Shown piece by piece: positions 1 to 12,000 of a stretch of 64,000 bases of DNA. Position numbers and translations under genes: made by a program. The notes under the pieces are model-generated. The model was not told where the DNA came from and ran no database searches. It saw only the letters and a program-made list of their open reading frames with translations. This stretch comes from Craspedostauros australis (Eukaryota > Bacillariophyta > Bacillariophyceae > Mastogloiales > Achnanthaceae), in assembly GCA_026770025.1 (NCBI GenBank), contig JAMXDE010000004.1, positions 1,240,001 through 1,304,000 on the forward strand, read 5' to 3'. Within the stretch, counting starts at the first letter, position 1. Each line of letters opens with the position of its first letter.

Positions 1-2120
1 GGTGCAATAGACTGCTCGTGAAAGCGCCGGCTCACTTCCTTTCAATCATCATTTATGCTTCGATCAGCCGCCAAAGCGGTCAGAGCATCCACGCAAGCGC
101 GAAAGTCAAGGAGGAACCTGCGCCATTGCTGGTGTTGTTGGCGTTGTGGTGTGGTTGTTAGCGCAGGGAGCAGGGGAAATAGTCGTCGCTCAAAAAAAAG
201 GATGTTTTTATGCACTTGTTCACGGGCATTTTCCCCGCATCAGACTGATACGACCAATGCTGTCAGGACAATGCAAAACAAACGCAAGTGGTATCGATAG
301 TACTCCAATGGGAGTTGTTGTTGGCGTTTGTGCTCCTTGGTTTTGGTGGTGACTGGTGTGGTCGTTTGGTTCTGCGTTGGTTTCTGCGTCGTCCATGTCC
401 TTCACACAGCACCGAGTGTTTCTCGGCGTTGGGCCCGCTTTCGTTGTCATTCGACGGGCGCGACACCCACAGTCACGCACTCGGTGTCTCTGTTCCATCC
501 ACGCAAATCGCCAACACAAATAGAGGAATCGACTGCTCGTGGTTCCTGGTCATCCTTCTGTGAACTCACAAGCGCGCGCTTGCTGTCTCGTTTCTGTGTC
601 ATTTGCCATGCCAGGTTGCAGTCCATTTTGCGGTGACAACAATGTCCGGCGAACTGCAACTAATACTCCTCTCACGCAAACCCTTTGGTCACGAAAAGTG
701 TTCTTCGATTTTGAAGAGGGCGACAAAGCGTGTGTTCTCCGTGGTGCGACTTTGTCCATCTCAGTGTGCGCCAAAGAACACAACACACAACGTGCCATGC
801 GAGAAGAACCACACAAACATGCTGCTGCTGTCGTCACAAAATGGAAGTGAACCGTTGTTGTTGGCACATTCGTGCATTGTTGCACTGATAGCTACTGCTC
901 TACTCCTACAATACTCTACTCCACCTTGCTCTGCTCGCACTCTATTCAGTTCACAAACCAGTTGTCATTGATGTAGTGTTTCATTGAGACACTTTTGCAC
1001 TTGTGTGTTGCAATAGCAAGATGATTGTCATTCGAATAGCACTGCTCATCTTGGCTCGTATGGCACTGGTATGGTCGCAAGGGCATGATCGTTCGCGTAC
1101 CACTGCAGAGCACAACGCAGTGTGACTGCGGGCGTTGGCTCTCCTCTGTTTTGTTCTGCGAGACAGCGCGTACTTCTGCAATCCTCGCGCGCGGTCGATA
1201 CTGGCAAACAGTGATCAAGATGCCAATGACCAGACACAAGGAGGTTCTGTGTTAGTCGTACATCGATGCATGCGGATGGTATGACGTGGGCGGCGGCGAC
1301 TGGATTGGAGCTGACACGCGCACGAGGAGTTGGAGAAATCGAGCAAGTCCAACCACATCAACATCATCGCGATCTCTTTCTTTCTCCTCCGATCGAAGTT
1401 GCGCCCGGCATCCATACAAAAATATCACAATGATGTCATGCACACGATCATTGCGGCAACCTGAACAGTTCTCCCTCTTTTCGTGAGAAAAACAGCAACG
1501 GCAGGTTTGGACAATGGGGAGTCACCACATGCACCATTGGCAGAAGCTGGATCAGCATCAACAGGTCACCACAGCACAAGAGGGGTGTTGCACTTCTGTA
1601 TTTTTGCTACTGCATTTGCAATGACTGGATGAAAAGTGCGGGCAAGTGCAGTGAAGACGGATCTCCCTTCGTCAAGGCGCGGATGTGTTGATGGTGCGCG
1701 ATTGAACTGATCGTATTCTCTGTTTCAGTGCAGAACAGCGCTTCCATCAAACCGCTGTTGCGCAATTACCTGTCAGTGATGGCGTCATGGAGCAGCCACA
1801 AGAGATGCGAACCGTTGCTCCGTGGCTTGTTGCAGAACAGGCGCGCATCGTGAATCAACTCTTAGTCTGCGCAATTTCCGCAACGAAACGCCGTCACATG
1901 CAGTTGTTGGTCCGGCTTTACGTATTCGCATGCGCGTTTTTGATGTCATGTGCCTGTCCGCATGCGCGTGCCCCACCGACAATTCCAATTGCGTCTGCAT
2001 GATGCCAATGCGCGCTCTGCGAAGCACATCCTTCGCGCGCACAACGAGGCCTGTGCAAGGAGTGCACGTCCATCAAGACAACATCCTTCACGCATCTTTC
2101 CTCGCGCATGCACTGCACAT
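1..2120. other. gene-poor region
   Basis: I see no convincing gene here. The open frames are under about 190 codons, overlap on both strands, and have low-complexity or Cys/His/Arg-rich translations with no recognisable domain or exon structure. Confidence 0.5.
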
Positions 2121-2318
2121 CACGCACATTTCCCAACATCTTCGCCACAAACCGCGCATTTTCTGCGCATCACTGCATGCGTCGACATCTTCCCTGCAAA
2201 CTGCACATTCCCCGCGCATCACGCACATTTTCCAACATCTTCACCACAACCCGCACATTTTCTGCGCATCACTGCATGCGTCGACATCTTCCCCGCAAAC
2301 TGCACATTCCCCGCGCAT
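2121..2318. repeat. two tandem copies of a 99-bp repeat
   Basis: The 99-bp unit begins CACGCACATTT at 2121 and again at 2220, and the copies differ at only a few positions. Because 99 is a multiple of three, the repeat keeps several overlapping frames open; I treat those frames as artefacts. Degenerate CGCAT/GCACATT words continue to about 2370. Confidence 0.8.
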
Positions 2319-2710
2319 CCACGCATTTGCCGACAACTTCCCTGCAAGCTGCACATTCTCTGCACATCCGGGTCATCTCACATTCTGATGCGTATTTATG
2401 TCTTATTTATGTCTGTGTTATGTCCGATAGGACATGAACACGATCCTGCCTCTTGGCCATCACAGCATCACTTCCACTTTAATTTTAGTACTAATTAGCA
2501 ACAAACAACAGAGGAATAAGGTCCATACTAGTGTATTGGGGAAATAGATAACGCCTCAATTGCATTAAATCATCCTTTTCTTCTTTGGTATGATTCTTTC
2601 GTGTGATCAATGATGTTAGTCTATGCAGTATTGACTAGAAATAGAATATGATTTATGTCTCAGTGAGGACCGAATCATGTCGTAGTTATGTCTTGGGAAT
2701 TGTGGTTGTG

Positions 2711-3480
2711 CAGGGAAAATGCATGCGCAGGGGAAAATGCATGCACAGGGGAAAATGCATGCACAGGGGAAAATGCATGCACAGGGGAAAATGCATGCGC
2801 AGGGAAAATGCATGTGCAGGAAAAGTGCAGTGCAGTGCAGTGCATGTGCAGGTGCAGTGCATGCGCAGGGAAAATGCAGGCGCAAGGAAAAGCGCAGTCG
2901 AAGTGCAGTGCATGCGCACGAGCAGGGAAAATGCAGGCGCAGGAAAAGTGCAGTGCATGTGCATGTGCATGAGCAGGGAAAATGCAGGCGCTGGAAAAGT
3001 GCAGTGCATGTGCATGTGCATGTTCAGTCGAAGTGCAGTGCATGCGCACGAGCAGGGAAAATGCAGGCGCTGGAAAAGTGCATGTGCAGTGCAGTGCAGT
3101 GCAGTGCATGTGCATGTGCACGCGCAGTCGAAGTGCATGCGCAGTCGAAGTGCATGTGCAGTGCAGTGCATGTGCATGAAAAGTGCGTGTGCATCTGCAT
3201 GTGAAGTGCATGTGTGCGGAAAGTGCATGTGCATGAAAAGTGCATCTGCATGTGAAGTGCATGTGCATGAAAAGTGCGTGTTAATCTGCATGTGAAGTGC
3301 ATGTGCTCGGAAAGTGCAAGTGCATGTGCATGTGCAGTGCAGTACAGTACAGTGCAGCCGAAGTGCATGTACATGCGCATGTGCAGTCGAAGTCCATGTG
3401 CAGTGCGCACAACTGCAATGCACATGCGTTGCACGTCCGCCGGACATCCGCTGCACGTGCATTTTGGCTGCGCTTGCGCA
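2711..3480. repeat. minisatellite: 18-bp array grading into a GTGCAGTGCATG-rich array
   Basis: About five near-perfect 18-bp units (GGGGAAAATGCATGCACA type) run from 2711 to about 2810. They are followed by a degenerate higher-order array to about 3480, in which blocks containing AGCAGGGAAAATGCAGGCGC alternate with GTGCAGTGCATGTGCATG runs. All three frames on both strands stay open across much of it, giving Cys/His/Met-rich translations. That is expected of a stop-free repeat and is not evidence of coding. Confidence 0.9.
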
Positions 3481-4758
3481 TCCACTTTCCATGTGCAATG
3501 ACGCAGCGATCAGACGCGCGGGGCGACACATGGACAGCAAATTGCACACCGGCGCAGGTCCGTCGCACACTGTTGGAGCACATCGATAATCGCGTTTGTT
3601 GATGCATCATGACCAACCAGTTTGCGAATGACATTTATGCTTGTGGCGGAAACAAATGCATGCTTCCATACAAGAATCATTGCACGCTGTCCTCCAGACC
3701 TGTGATGCTCTGCTGAAACGAACACGAATGTCAGATGTTGCTCCATTGCTTGGATGCAAATAGCGCACGCCACTATTCCGTTGTCAAGGAACAAGCCCAA
3801 GTGCGAGCGGAGAAGAGCAACACTGCAATTGTCGCAAACATGTTGTCGTCATTCTCAGGATAAGTATGCACAGGACATTGTTCTTTGTTACCACGTCTGT
3901 AACAATGGTGTTCTGCATTCGCATCCTCCACATCGGGTCTCGCCTTGCATCAGGATGCCAAGTTGAGGCTGAGAACGGGAATGCCAGAACTTTCTCTGTG
4001 TGGTGGAAGGAGAAGAGCGTGCTCGCACTTCACCACACATTCCAACAGTGCTGGGTATGCGGCAATGCAATGAAACAGCACATTTCTCCGCATGCACCTT
4101 GAGTACGCAGCACCACATTGGTGCGCCGCGATGCGTCAGCACCAACCCCAAAACCGATACGCAGCACCATGAATGCTCATGCTGGCACTCTTCACATTCG
4201 CATTCGTATCAGAACACAGGCGCTGTACTCCTCCACTCTACTGCACTCCCACATACTCTGTATCTCTCTTCCCTTATGAATACAAGCAAACATCAGACAA
4301 CCAGGTGTGCAGTCATGAGTGTAAATAGACCGCTCCGCCGTCTTCGAATCACAACTGCTCTGTTCTCCGCATGACGCACTTGGATGCGCACACTTGCTCT
4401 GCTTGCAGCAATCCACCACCAATGAGTGCCATCTGTGTATCGCGCAACAGCAATCGGATTTGCGAAGAAACGTGCGTGGGCGAAGCGACTAAATGAGAAC
4501 AATCCAAAAACGCTCTTTGCAAATGCGAGTAGAATTGCACAACCGGCAACTGTTTGTTGGAACAGCGAAAACAACACGACTTGAACGTGTCTCGGAAATC
4601 GCGATACACAAAGTTGATGGTATCATTGTACAACACATGGAGCAGTCGACATGGTACATGTGAAGTTCTTACAAAGCACTACACATGATGCCAAACAGAT
4701 GCAATGGGACTCGTTTTGCAATCTTGGGAAATATGGGAAAGCAATAACAGGAAATGCT

Positions 4759-4787
4759 GACATTTTCCCTACATCCGGGAAAATGTC
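4759..4787. repeat. short perfect inverted repeat (hairpin)
   Basis: GACATTTTCCC (4759-4769) and its exact reverse complement GGGAAAATGTC (4777-4787) are separated by 7 bases. There is no neighbouring gene to attach it to, so its function is unknown. Confidence 0.6.
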
Positions 4788-7482
4788 GTCTATTTCCCCT
4801 GCTCCCAGGAGAGACACAACAACAACGTCGAATTGCCGCAAACCGTGGAATACCGTGCGAATCGTTCACGCCCGCTCTGATGCACATCCACAAACGCCGC
4901 GCCGTTGGCCAATACCTTTGATGACCGGGAACAGGATGACATGGATGACAATGTGGAGAACGATCATTCCGTGCACAAACGCAGTAACATACCCACACCC
5001 GCGCGTTCTTGGACACCTCAAACGCATTCTACCAACATGACGAATGCGAAGAGGAAGGAGCTGTGGACGCAAAAGAGGATGGAAAAGAGGTGTTCCTCAA
5101 TCCATGGCGACCAGTTTGATTGTGTCGTTGGACATCACAACTCCAACAACAACTTCATCAATCCTGCACGAGTACTTGTGGATACTGCAAACACGATAGC
5201 TCGTACTACACGCAGCACGATGGCAAAGTCTCTGAAATCGACAGGAAGGTGCCAGCATGGCAAGGCGAAGTACGACCTAAGCATTACAAAGTGACAGGGT
5301 GCAGCCTGCAGTTTGATCCGCATCTTGCGGTTGAATCTAATGCCAAACGATCCCTCAGCATGCTCTACGAATACGCTGTCGAGGCCTTGTGCGGTTCATG
5401 TCGGAAGGGTTGAGTAGTCGTATCGATTGCAGAGGGCAACTTGTAGGTTGCAGTCCCACAGCGACAACCCAACTCTGCACAGACAAGGCGAGGAGAAAGT
5501 ATCATGCTTGCGAGAGGGACTCCCAAGCACTCCACGAGTATGATCACAAACCCCATCCGACTCTTCACCTGGTCTTAGGACAATGTAGATTTGCTCCGCA
5601 CACGACGCACCTCAGCTAAATCTGGCACGACAATGTCCAACTTCGAGAAACCAATTGGCGACACCTCTGACCACGTCGTTGCCATCACGCTTTGATTGTT
5701 TCACCTCGCCATGCACAAATGCGCAAGCAGGAATGTGGCTGCTTCTGGTCACATTTACAATCGTGAATTTGGCCGACTTGGTGGCAGCCCAAGTACCAGT
5801 CGAACACGAGTACGGATCGATTGTACAGGCATGTACCTTTGTATAGTAGAATATCCACTGTAGAGTAGTGAGGTGTTGCGAACGATTGTGCCTGGTGGTG
5901 ATGGCACTGGTCTGCGCGCTAACGACGATGACAATGACGACAACGATGGCGCCATTCGCCAGTTTCGCAAGGTCAGAGGGAACATCATGTCCCTCGAGGA
6001 TGGGAAATGAATGGGAAGTTGGCGGTTCGCACATGAGAATCCATGCTCCAACAGGAGCACGAACGTAGTACCATGCAACTCGCCATGCGACGAGCGGAGG
6101 TTGTACTCAGCAAGACGGAATTCGGTGAAACTGACTGCGCCGCGGCTTTTAGTCCAGGGGGAATCGGTATTTGCATTGTACTAGCCCGAGTAGCGCGCAA
6201 CATCCGTCCGCCTTGGCGTGGACGATTGTGCTCGTCCGTGGTGGCTGGTGGCGATTCGGACTTCATTTATGTTTGTGTTGTACCTTCTCGCACCTCCTTG
6301 ACGAATCCATCGCCCTGGCCGCACAATTCATCACAGAGACCCACCCGCACGAGTACGACTTGTCCCGAAGAGAGAGAGAGACAGGCGCCTGAGCAAAATG
6401 TCATACCAACTTGCCAACCACGGACTCGCGTTCCGCTAAGGCAACCCTCCATCTCGGTGGCCTAACATTTGGCATGATACAGATACCAACCGCATCGCAA
6501 TGCAACACAACGTACACGATGGGATGGAATGCAATGCAAGATCTTGGTGTTGTGTCAGCGTACTGCAAAGTAGGCGCAACATGAACAGTTCATGAACAAA
6601 GCGCAGGGGCTATTGCAACTTTTACTCTACTTCTTTTCGCAATGCGTGCGGCAAGGTCCGTGATCGTAGATAGATGACAGCAAGGGAGCACTCGCGATTC
6701 GCTTGAGTACGAGTTCTCCGCAGCCCAAGCAGAGCCATGTAGCTGAGGAGTGCGAATCTACACCCGAGGATATGTGATCAATACGAGATACTGACACCGC
6801 ATTTGGCACCATCTCACAAGTGGCGAAGGGATAGGGATGTTCGCATGATGCACGAGGTAGAAGCATGCGAGAAGGCGGTCGTGATTGTTGGCGCTGCCTC
6901 ATGCGACGACATGCTCTCCACATTCGCCCCTTCGTCTTTGGTGTGCACACGAGCAGTCTCATCGCCCACAGACAAGTCTCCGCTTGGTGGATACGGCATC
7001 GGCTGTCGACGGAGGAGCAAGTGTGATTGTGGCAGGGTGCCGACTCATACCAGTACCATGACAGTGTCAGCACCACCAGCATCAGCATCGCCCTTTCCCT
7101 TCCTAGCATGATCACGCTTTCCTTTCGACAGAAACAGGAACAGCGCCATCTCTCACAGAAGGAAAGAAAGGCGCACAGCGAGAAAGACCAATTGCACCGG
7201 CGATCACGTCGTCCGCAGCATCAATCGCAAAGAGATCGACCCTTGCGAACTTGCTTGCGAGTATTCTATTCCACATGGACCATGTGTACCTGTGCAGACG
7301 AGTTGGAGACGACATGGGCCGGAACATGGAAAGTGCCATAATCTGCTCAGCTTGCTGATGGGTCCTCCGTGGAGCTGTCTCGTCATGGCCATCCCGGTGA
7401 CGATCATCGTCGGTGCATTCAATGATCGTACTCGTCCTGGCAGCAGTGTTGTTCAGGTGTAGCCTGTGCGAGGAGAGCATTA

Positions 7483-7504
7483 TACTCTACTCTACTCTAC
7501 TCTC
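7483..7504. repeat. ACTCT microsatellite
   Basis: About four consecutive ACTCT units. It is a simple repeat with no further signal. Confidence 0.8.
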
Positions 7505-9069
7505 CTTTGCTCGACGACAGAGGGCACTTTTTCATGGATTGACGATGATTGAACCAAGTCGACTCGAACGAGTCTAATATATGAGACTAGACAGAATTGG
7601 ATTAGTCCTACTAGTCGCTTTTTCTATAGGTCTTGTCTACATTAAGAATGCCTTCTAAACCATACAATGATGCGCAGATACAGTGTAGCTGAGATCATTT
7701 CGCCAAATCGACAGAGCTGTTCGCTGTGCCGGAAGAACGATCCAACCATCATCACGAACAAAGTCAAGGACAAGCACAGGGCAATTCAAACGTTCCTTTT
7801 TTCGCACGCTGGCACAAAGCACGGGCGGGCGCCAAAGTGAGGAAAACAGTGAGAAGCGGTTGTGGTTGTGTGTTGGACAGATGGTCTTGTGGCCGATTCT
7901 GTGTGACATCCATGTGGTTGAGTTGTTCACGAATGCGAAAGGGAAAGGTAACGCCTGTGAATCATGCTACGAGAAGAATTCGTGAATCACGCACTTAATC
8001 CTCCAAGCGCAAGAATCGTCGCATGGGACATTTTGTGTTAAGCATGGAACACGGACAATATGTCTCCGTGTCGGACGTAGGGAACCCTGTTTGGGACCAA
8101 AGACACAGTTACGCGCCAAGTGCAATTGCGTTCGCGACATCGATGGACGACTCCGCCGCTGTCTCGTGACAGCCAATGAACCAGTGAGCCACACAGTCCG
8201 CCAGAAACGCCACACAAAGAAGAACACCACGACACCAACAACGCCCAACGAAACCGAAGTCGAAGCCCAACACCGTTGCTGAACTGCTCAATGAAACGCA
8301 CCACACAGAAAGGGATCGTCAGAGAGTGAGAGACGTGCCTCTGGATGTCGTGGAATCGATTGTTGGCTACACAAGGAGGCCAAGAAGTAGTAGTAGGCCA
8401 ACAAACAGATCAGCAACTCCAACTACTCCGACTACTCCACTGACTACCCTCAGGAGAGAGACCAGAAGGAGGAAAACCGAGCCATCCATCCACGCTCCAC
8501 ACAGACGCATCTGCTCTGCAAGTGCGTACGTGTATCACCATAGTTCATAGCGATTGCAATCCTTGTGCCGATGCTCTTTGGAACACAAAGGAGGTATCAT
8601 CTCGATTGATCACATCACCGCAACCATCAAAAGAGTAGAGTAGAGTGGAGCAGAAGAAGGAAGAGGCAATGTGAGTACGGCCACAGGATACGTCGCTCTG
8701 CACGCACCCACACCGCACACTCTTGGAGAGTGCTGTCGTTGTTCTGGCCATTGTGCGGGGCAACACAGGAGAACCAGCTTTTCCCATTGCGCATCAGCGA
8801 TAACATCGCCATCAACATCAGCGCCCCCATGGCAACCATAGTGACAGCCACACCTATGCCACCTGTGACGCCCATGACGCCAAACCCCGCACCTATCGCA
8901 GCATCCTCTCACGCACAAGACTCGTCTCCACTCTTCTCCCCACACCGTGATTCCGAAAGAACAGAACCGCACCATCCCTCTGTCTGAAGCTGCTCGAGGA
9001 AGGAGGCAAAGCGCGGGCCGCTCTCTCAGAAGCCAAAGCGGACAATTTCGCATCTTGACATCTGCTGCG

Positions 9070-12000
9070 ATGAATGACACATTTCTGGAAAGGAACCAGC
9101 ATCCGCACAAGCTGCGACGGCAGGACCACGAATCCACCAGCAGCAGCGGTGACAACAGCACCAAGTACGAGAAGGCGAGCGTGTCTACAGCCTCTGCTCA
9201 TTTTCCATCGACATCGGCCTTGTCATCGCGCTCCTTGTCTTCCTCGTTGCATGCATCAGGCCACAAACTGTCCTCGTTATTTCGAAAATCGCCAGCCATC
9301 ATCCGGAGGAAGAACATGTCCCGCGACGCAACAACAACAACAACAACAACAACGCCGCTCACAGCAGCACCAGCAGCGACATCCAATTGGATGGGAGGCC
9401 CGGCTTTGATACCGCGCAGAGAGAATGGAGAATTCAGACGTCCGCTCATGATGTTGCATAAACGGAGATCCGTCTCCACACCCACCATGTACTCATCGCT
9501 CGACCACTCAACGAGCAGCCACATGGGCCGTATGCTCAATGAGACCTTTGGAGACAACGATAACGGCGACAACACAGCATCAGCGGCAGCTCATGATGAT
9601 CATGACGTGGATGATACTGGCAGAGGCTACGGCAACACGAACTCGAGCACAGACAGCAAACAATCTGCTGGTGAGGCGACGGGTATGCCAACTGCCCTGG
9701 CCAACTGTCCACTACCACCAATGTCGTCGTTGTCATCAGGACCCCCGAAACAGAGTCGTCTCAGTGCCTTCAACGGCCTCACGCTATCGCCGCGCTTCCA
9801 AAAGAGGCGATTCCAGCTCACCACGCAGTGCAACGGGGAGATGATGCCCTCCCCCAAATCAACCCACGCCAGCATCTCATCCAAGAAGGGATTCCGAGGT
9901 GCCCTCGCCACCGTCACCATGGCGCTACGATCTCCCTACCCCAACAACCGCAGAAAGCTGGACCAAGCTAGCGGCCACGGCAAGCTCGATGCTTTGGATG
10001 ATACCAATCACGATGCTGGAGATCAACGCGACACTGAACGTGACAGAGGCAATCGCAGACAGGTCGGTTCATCGGGATTTCTAACGCACGAACCCACCAC
10101 CTACGCGCAACTCGTCTTCGATTCCAACACGGACGCAGTTGTCACGGAAAACAGAGTAGCGACAACGCAACAAGTCGTCGCGGCAGCCGTGGCAACAGCT
10201 TCCACCCTATCATCATCTTCGTCGTCATCATCATCGTCTCCAATGCATTCACCTTTGCACTCGCCTCAGTTATCATTGATGTCTTCGTTCCAATCACATG
10301 ATGAATCCAAGACACCAGCCGACGAGTCGGGAGCATTCACGGTTCCGACCATCACTCCAACAAGCGCCACCAGATCCAGCCACCAAACACCGCCCGTGAT
10401 GGACTTGATGCCACCCCTGCATCCTCCACCACCATTGTGCGATACGCCTTTGCCACGGGCCCAAGACCAGATGCCGCAGCCAGTTTCGATATGCCTCGAT
10501 GACGAGAGCCTCATCATCGATGCCGCGCAAGGCATCAAGTCCGTCGCCATCCCCAGCAGTATGCGTTCGTGCATTTCGGAACTGTCCGAAAGCTGGAACC
10601 AAAGCCACGGGGAACTAACACACTTCACGATGCCATCGTTGGTATCGCTGCACAGCGGGGATGCTGAGACCCTCACGACTCCCAATCAACAACAGCATCG
10701 CAACAACAACAACAATCAGAACAGAGCATCCAATGCCCGATCACGACAGATTGCAACCACCACCAACGAACGATACGTTGCTGATGTGGATGCAACCAAC
10801 GCCGTCGTTGCCGCTGTCGTCGCGCAGCTATCAACACACTCCAACGCGAACGTCAGCGCTCTGGCTCTCGCAATGCAGCAGTCGCAACCTGCAGGCAACC
10901 AAAATACTCTGGGCCGCACAGCCCTCGACAGCTTCATCCAAAGCAGCCTCGTCGATCCCGCCTTCGATGTGAATGATGATGACGGCGCCATCGATGACAA
11001 CCAAACGGGCTCGGAGGCATCGCTGCGAGAGAAGGTGCGGGCAAGTTTGTATGAGCAGAAACGACACACGCTGAGAGCCGCACCTTCGCTGCCTGTGCGT
11101 CAGCCCTCGCCATTCAACAGTGGCTCCAGAAAACGAATTCAAAGCACGAGGCAGTTCAAGCAGGCACCGCAATCCGCTTCTGCGAACTACGACTACATGC
11201 AGCCTGTCAACAGCACCAACATGCGTCCCTTCAATCTATCGAGGAATGACGCGATGACAAGCACCCGGTCCATGATGCCAGTGAGAAGTTCCTCGATGGA
11301 TGACATGGACATGTTCCCCAATGACTCCGCGAGGCGGATGGATCAACCGCCGCGACCTGCCTTCCGCAAGAAGAGCAGATCCATGGCCGATCTCGCCGAG
11401 TACCAATCCAGCATGAGCGCATCCCTGACTTTGGGCGATTCGATGAACTCGATGGCGGGTGATTCGTGGGTGGCCGATGTCAAGACTCTCTTGATGAAGC
11501 TCGCGTCGCCGCAACAGGAGCGCGAGCGGGACAATGCCACTATCAAACGTGACAAGAAACCATCGAAGGATCCCTTGGGCCAAAAGTTATCGGTGCACAA
11601 ATCCGTGCACGCAAGCGACCTTCACAAGCAGGCGGCTTCAAGATCGAAGGCGCAGCACAATTCCAACAAGGGGCGATCACACCGAGGCCATCACACCAAT
11701 AAAAGCAGCAAGACACGAAAGGAGGACTTGCTCGATGCGCCCAATACTGCGAGCACGCGCACGAACACAAGGTCCGGGAGGTCCCTGCGAAGTCGCGGCA
11801 GCAACAGGTCGACGAGACGAAAGAGCAACACCCCCGAGGACCGCGTCTCGGATGCAAGCAATCGAGTCCTGCATGAGTCTCCCACAGGCTCGCACTCGAC
11901 CAGGCGCAGGCGAGCCAAGAGCCTTCCAAGCAAACAGCAGCAGCGTGAGAAGGCTCGGCACGCGGGGCGCCCTTCACATGACAAACAGAACGTGCAACCG

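Larger units (their letters stand above)
3481..9069. other. long region without a recognisable gene
   Basis: No open frame here has a recognisable domain, a plausible length or a consistent splice pattern. Small features seen: a perfect 11-bp stem hairpin at 4759-4787 and an ACTCT pentanucleotide tract at 7483-7504. The last few hundred bases are probably the 5' flank or 5'UTR of the gene starting at 9070. Confidence 0.5.

Noticed and set aside
2121-2318. CRISPR-like array
   Set aside because: The units are contiguous 99-bp tandem repeats without spacers, in a eukaryotic context.
2648-3570. Several 150-300-codon overlapping frames on both strands with Cys/His/Met-rich translations
   Set aside because: They come from a stop-free minisatellite; every frame is open and there is no gene-like composition or start context.
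5120-5413. Possible retroelement or zinc-finger fragment (frame with CGYCKHDSSYYTQHD)
   Set aside because: No supporting motifs up- or downstream and no consistent frame; the resemblance is superficial.
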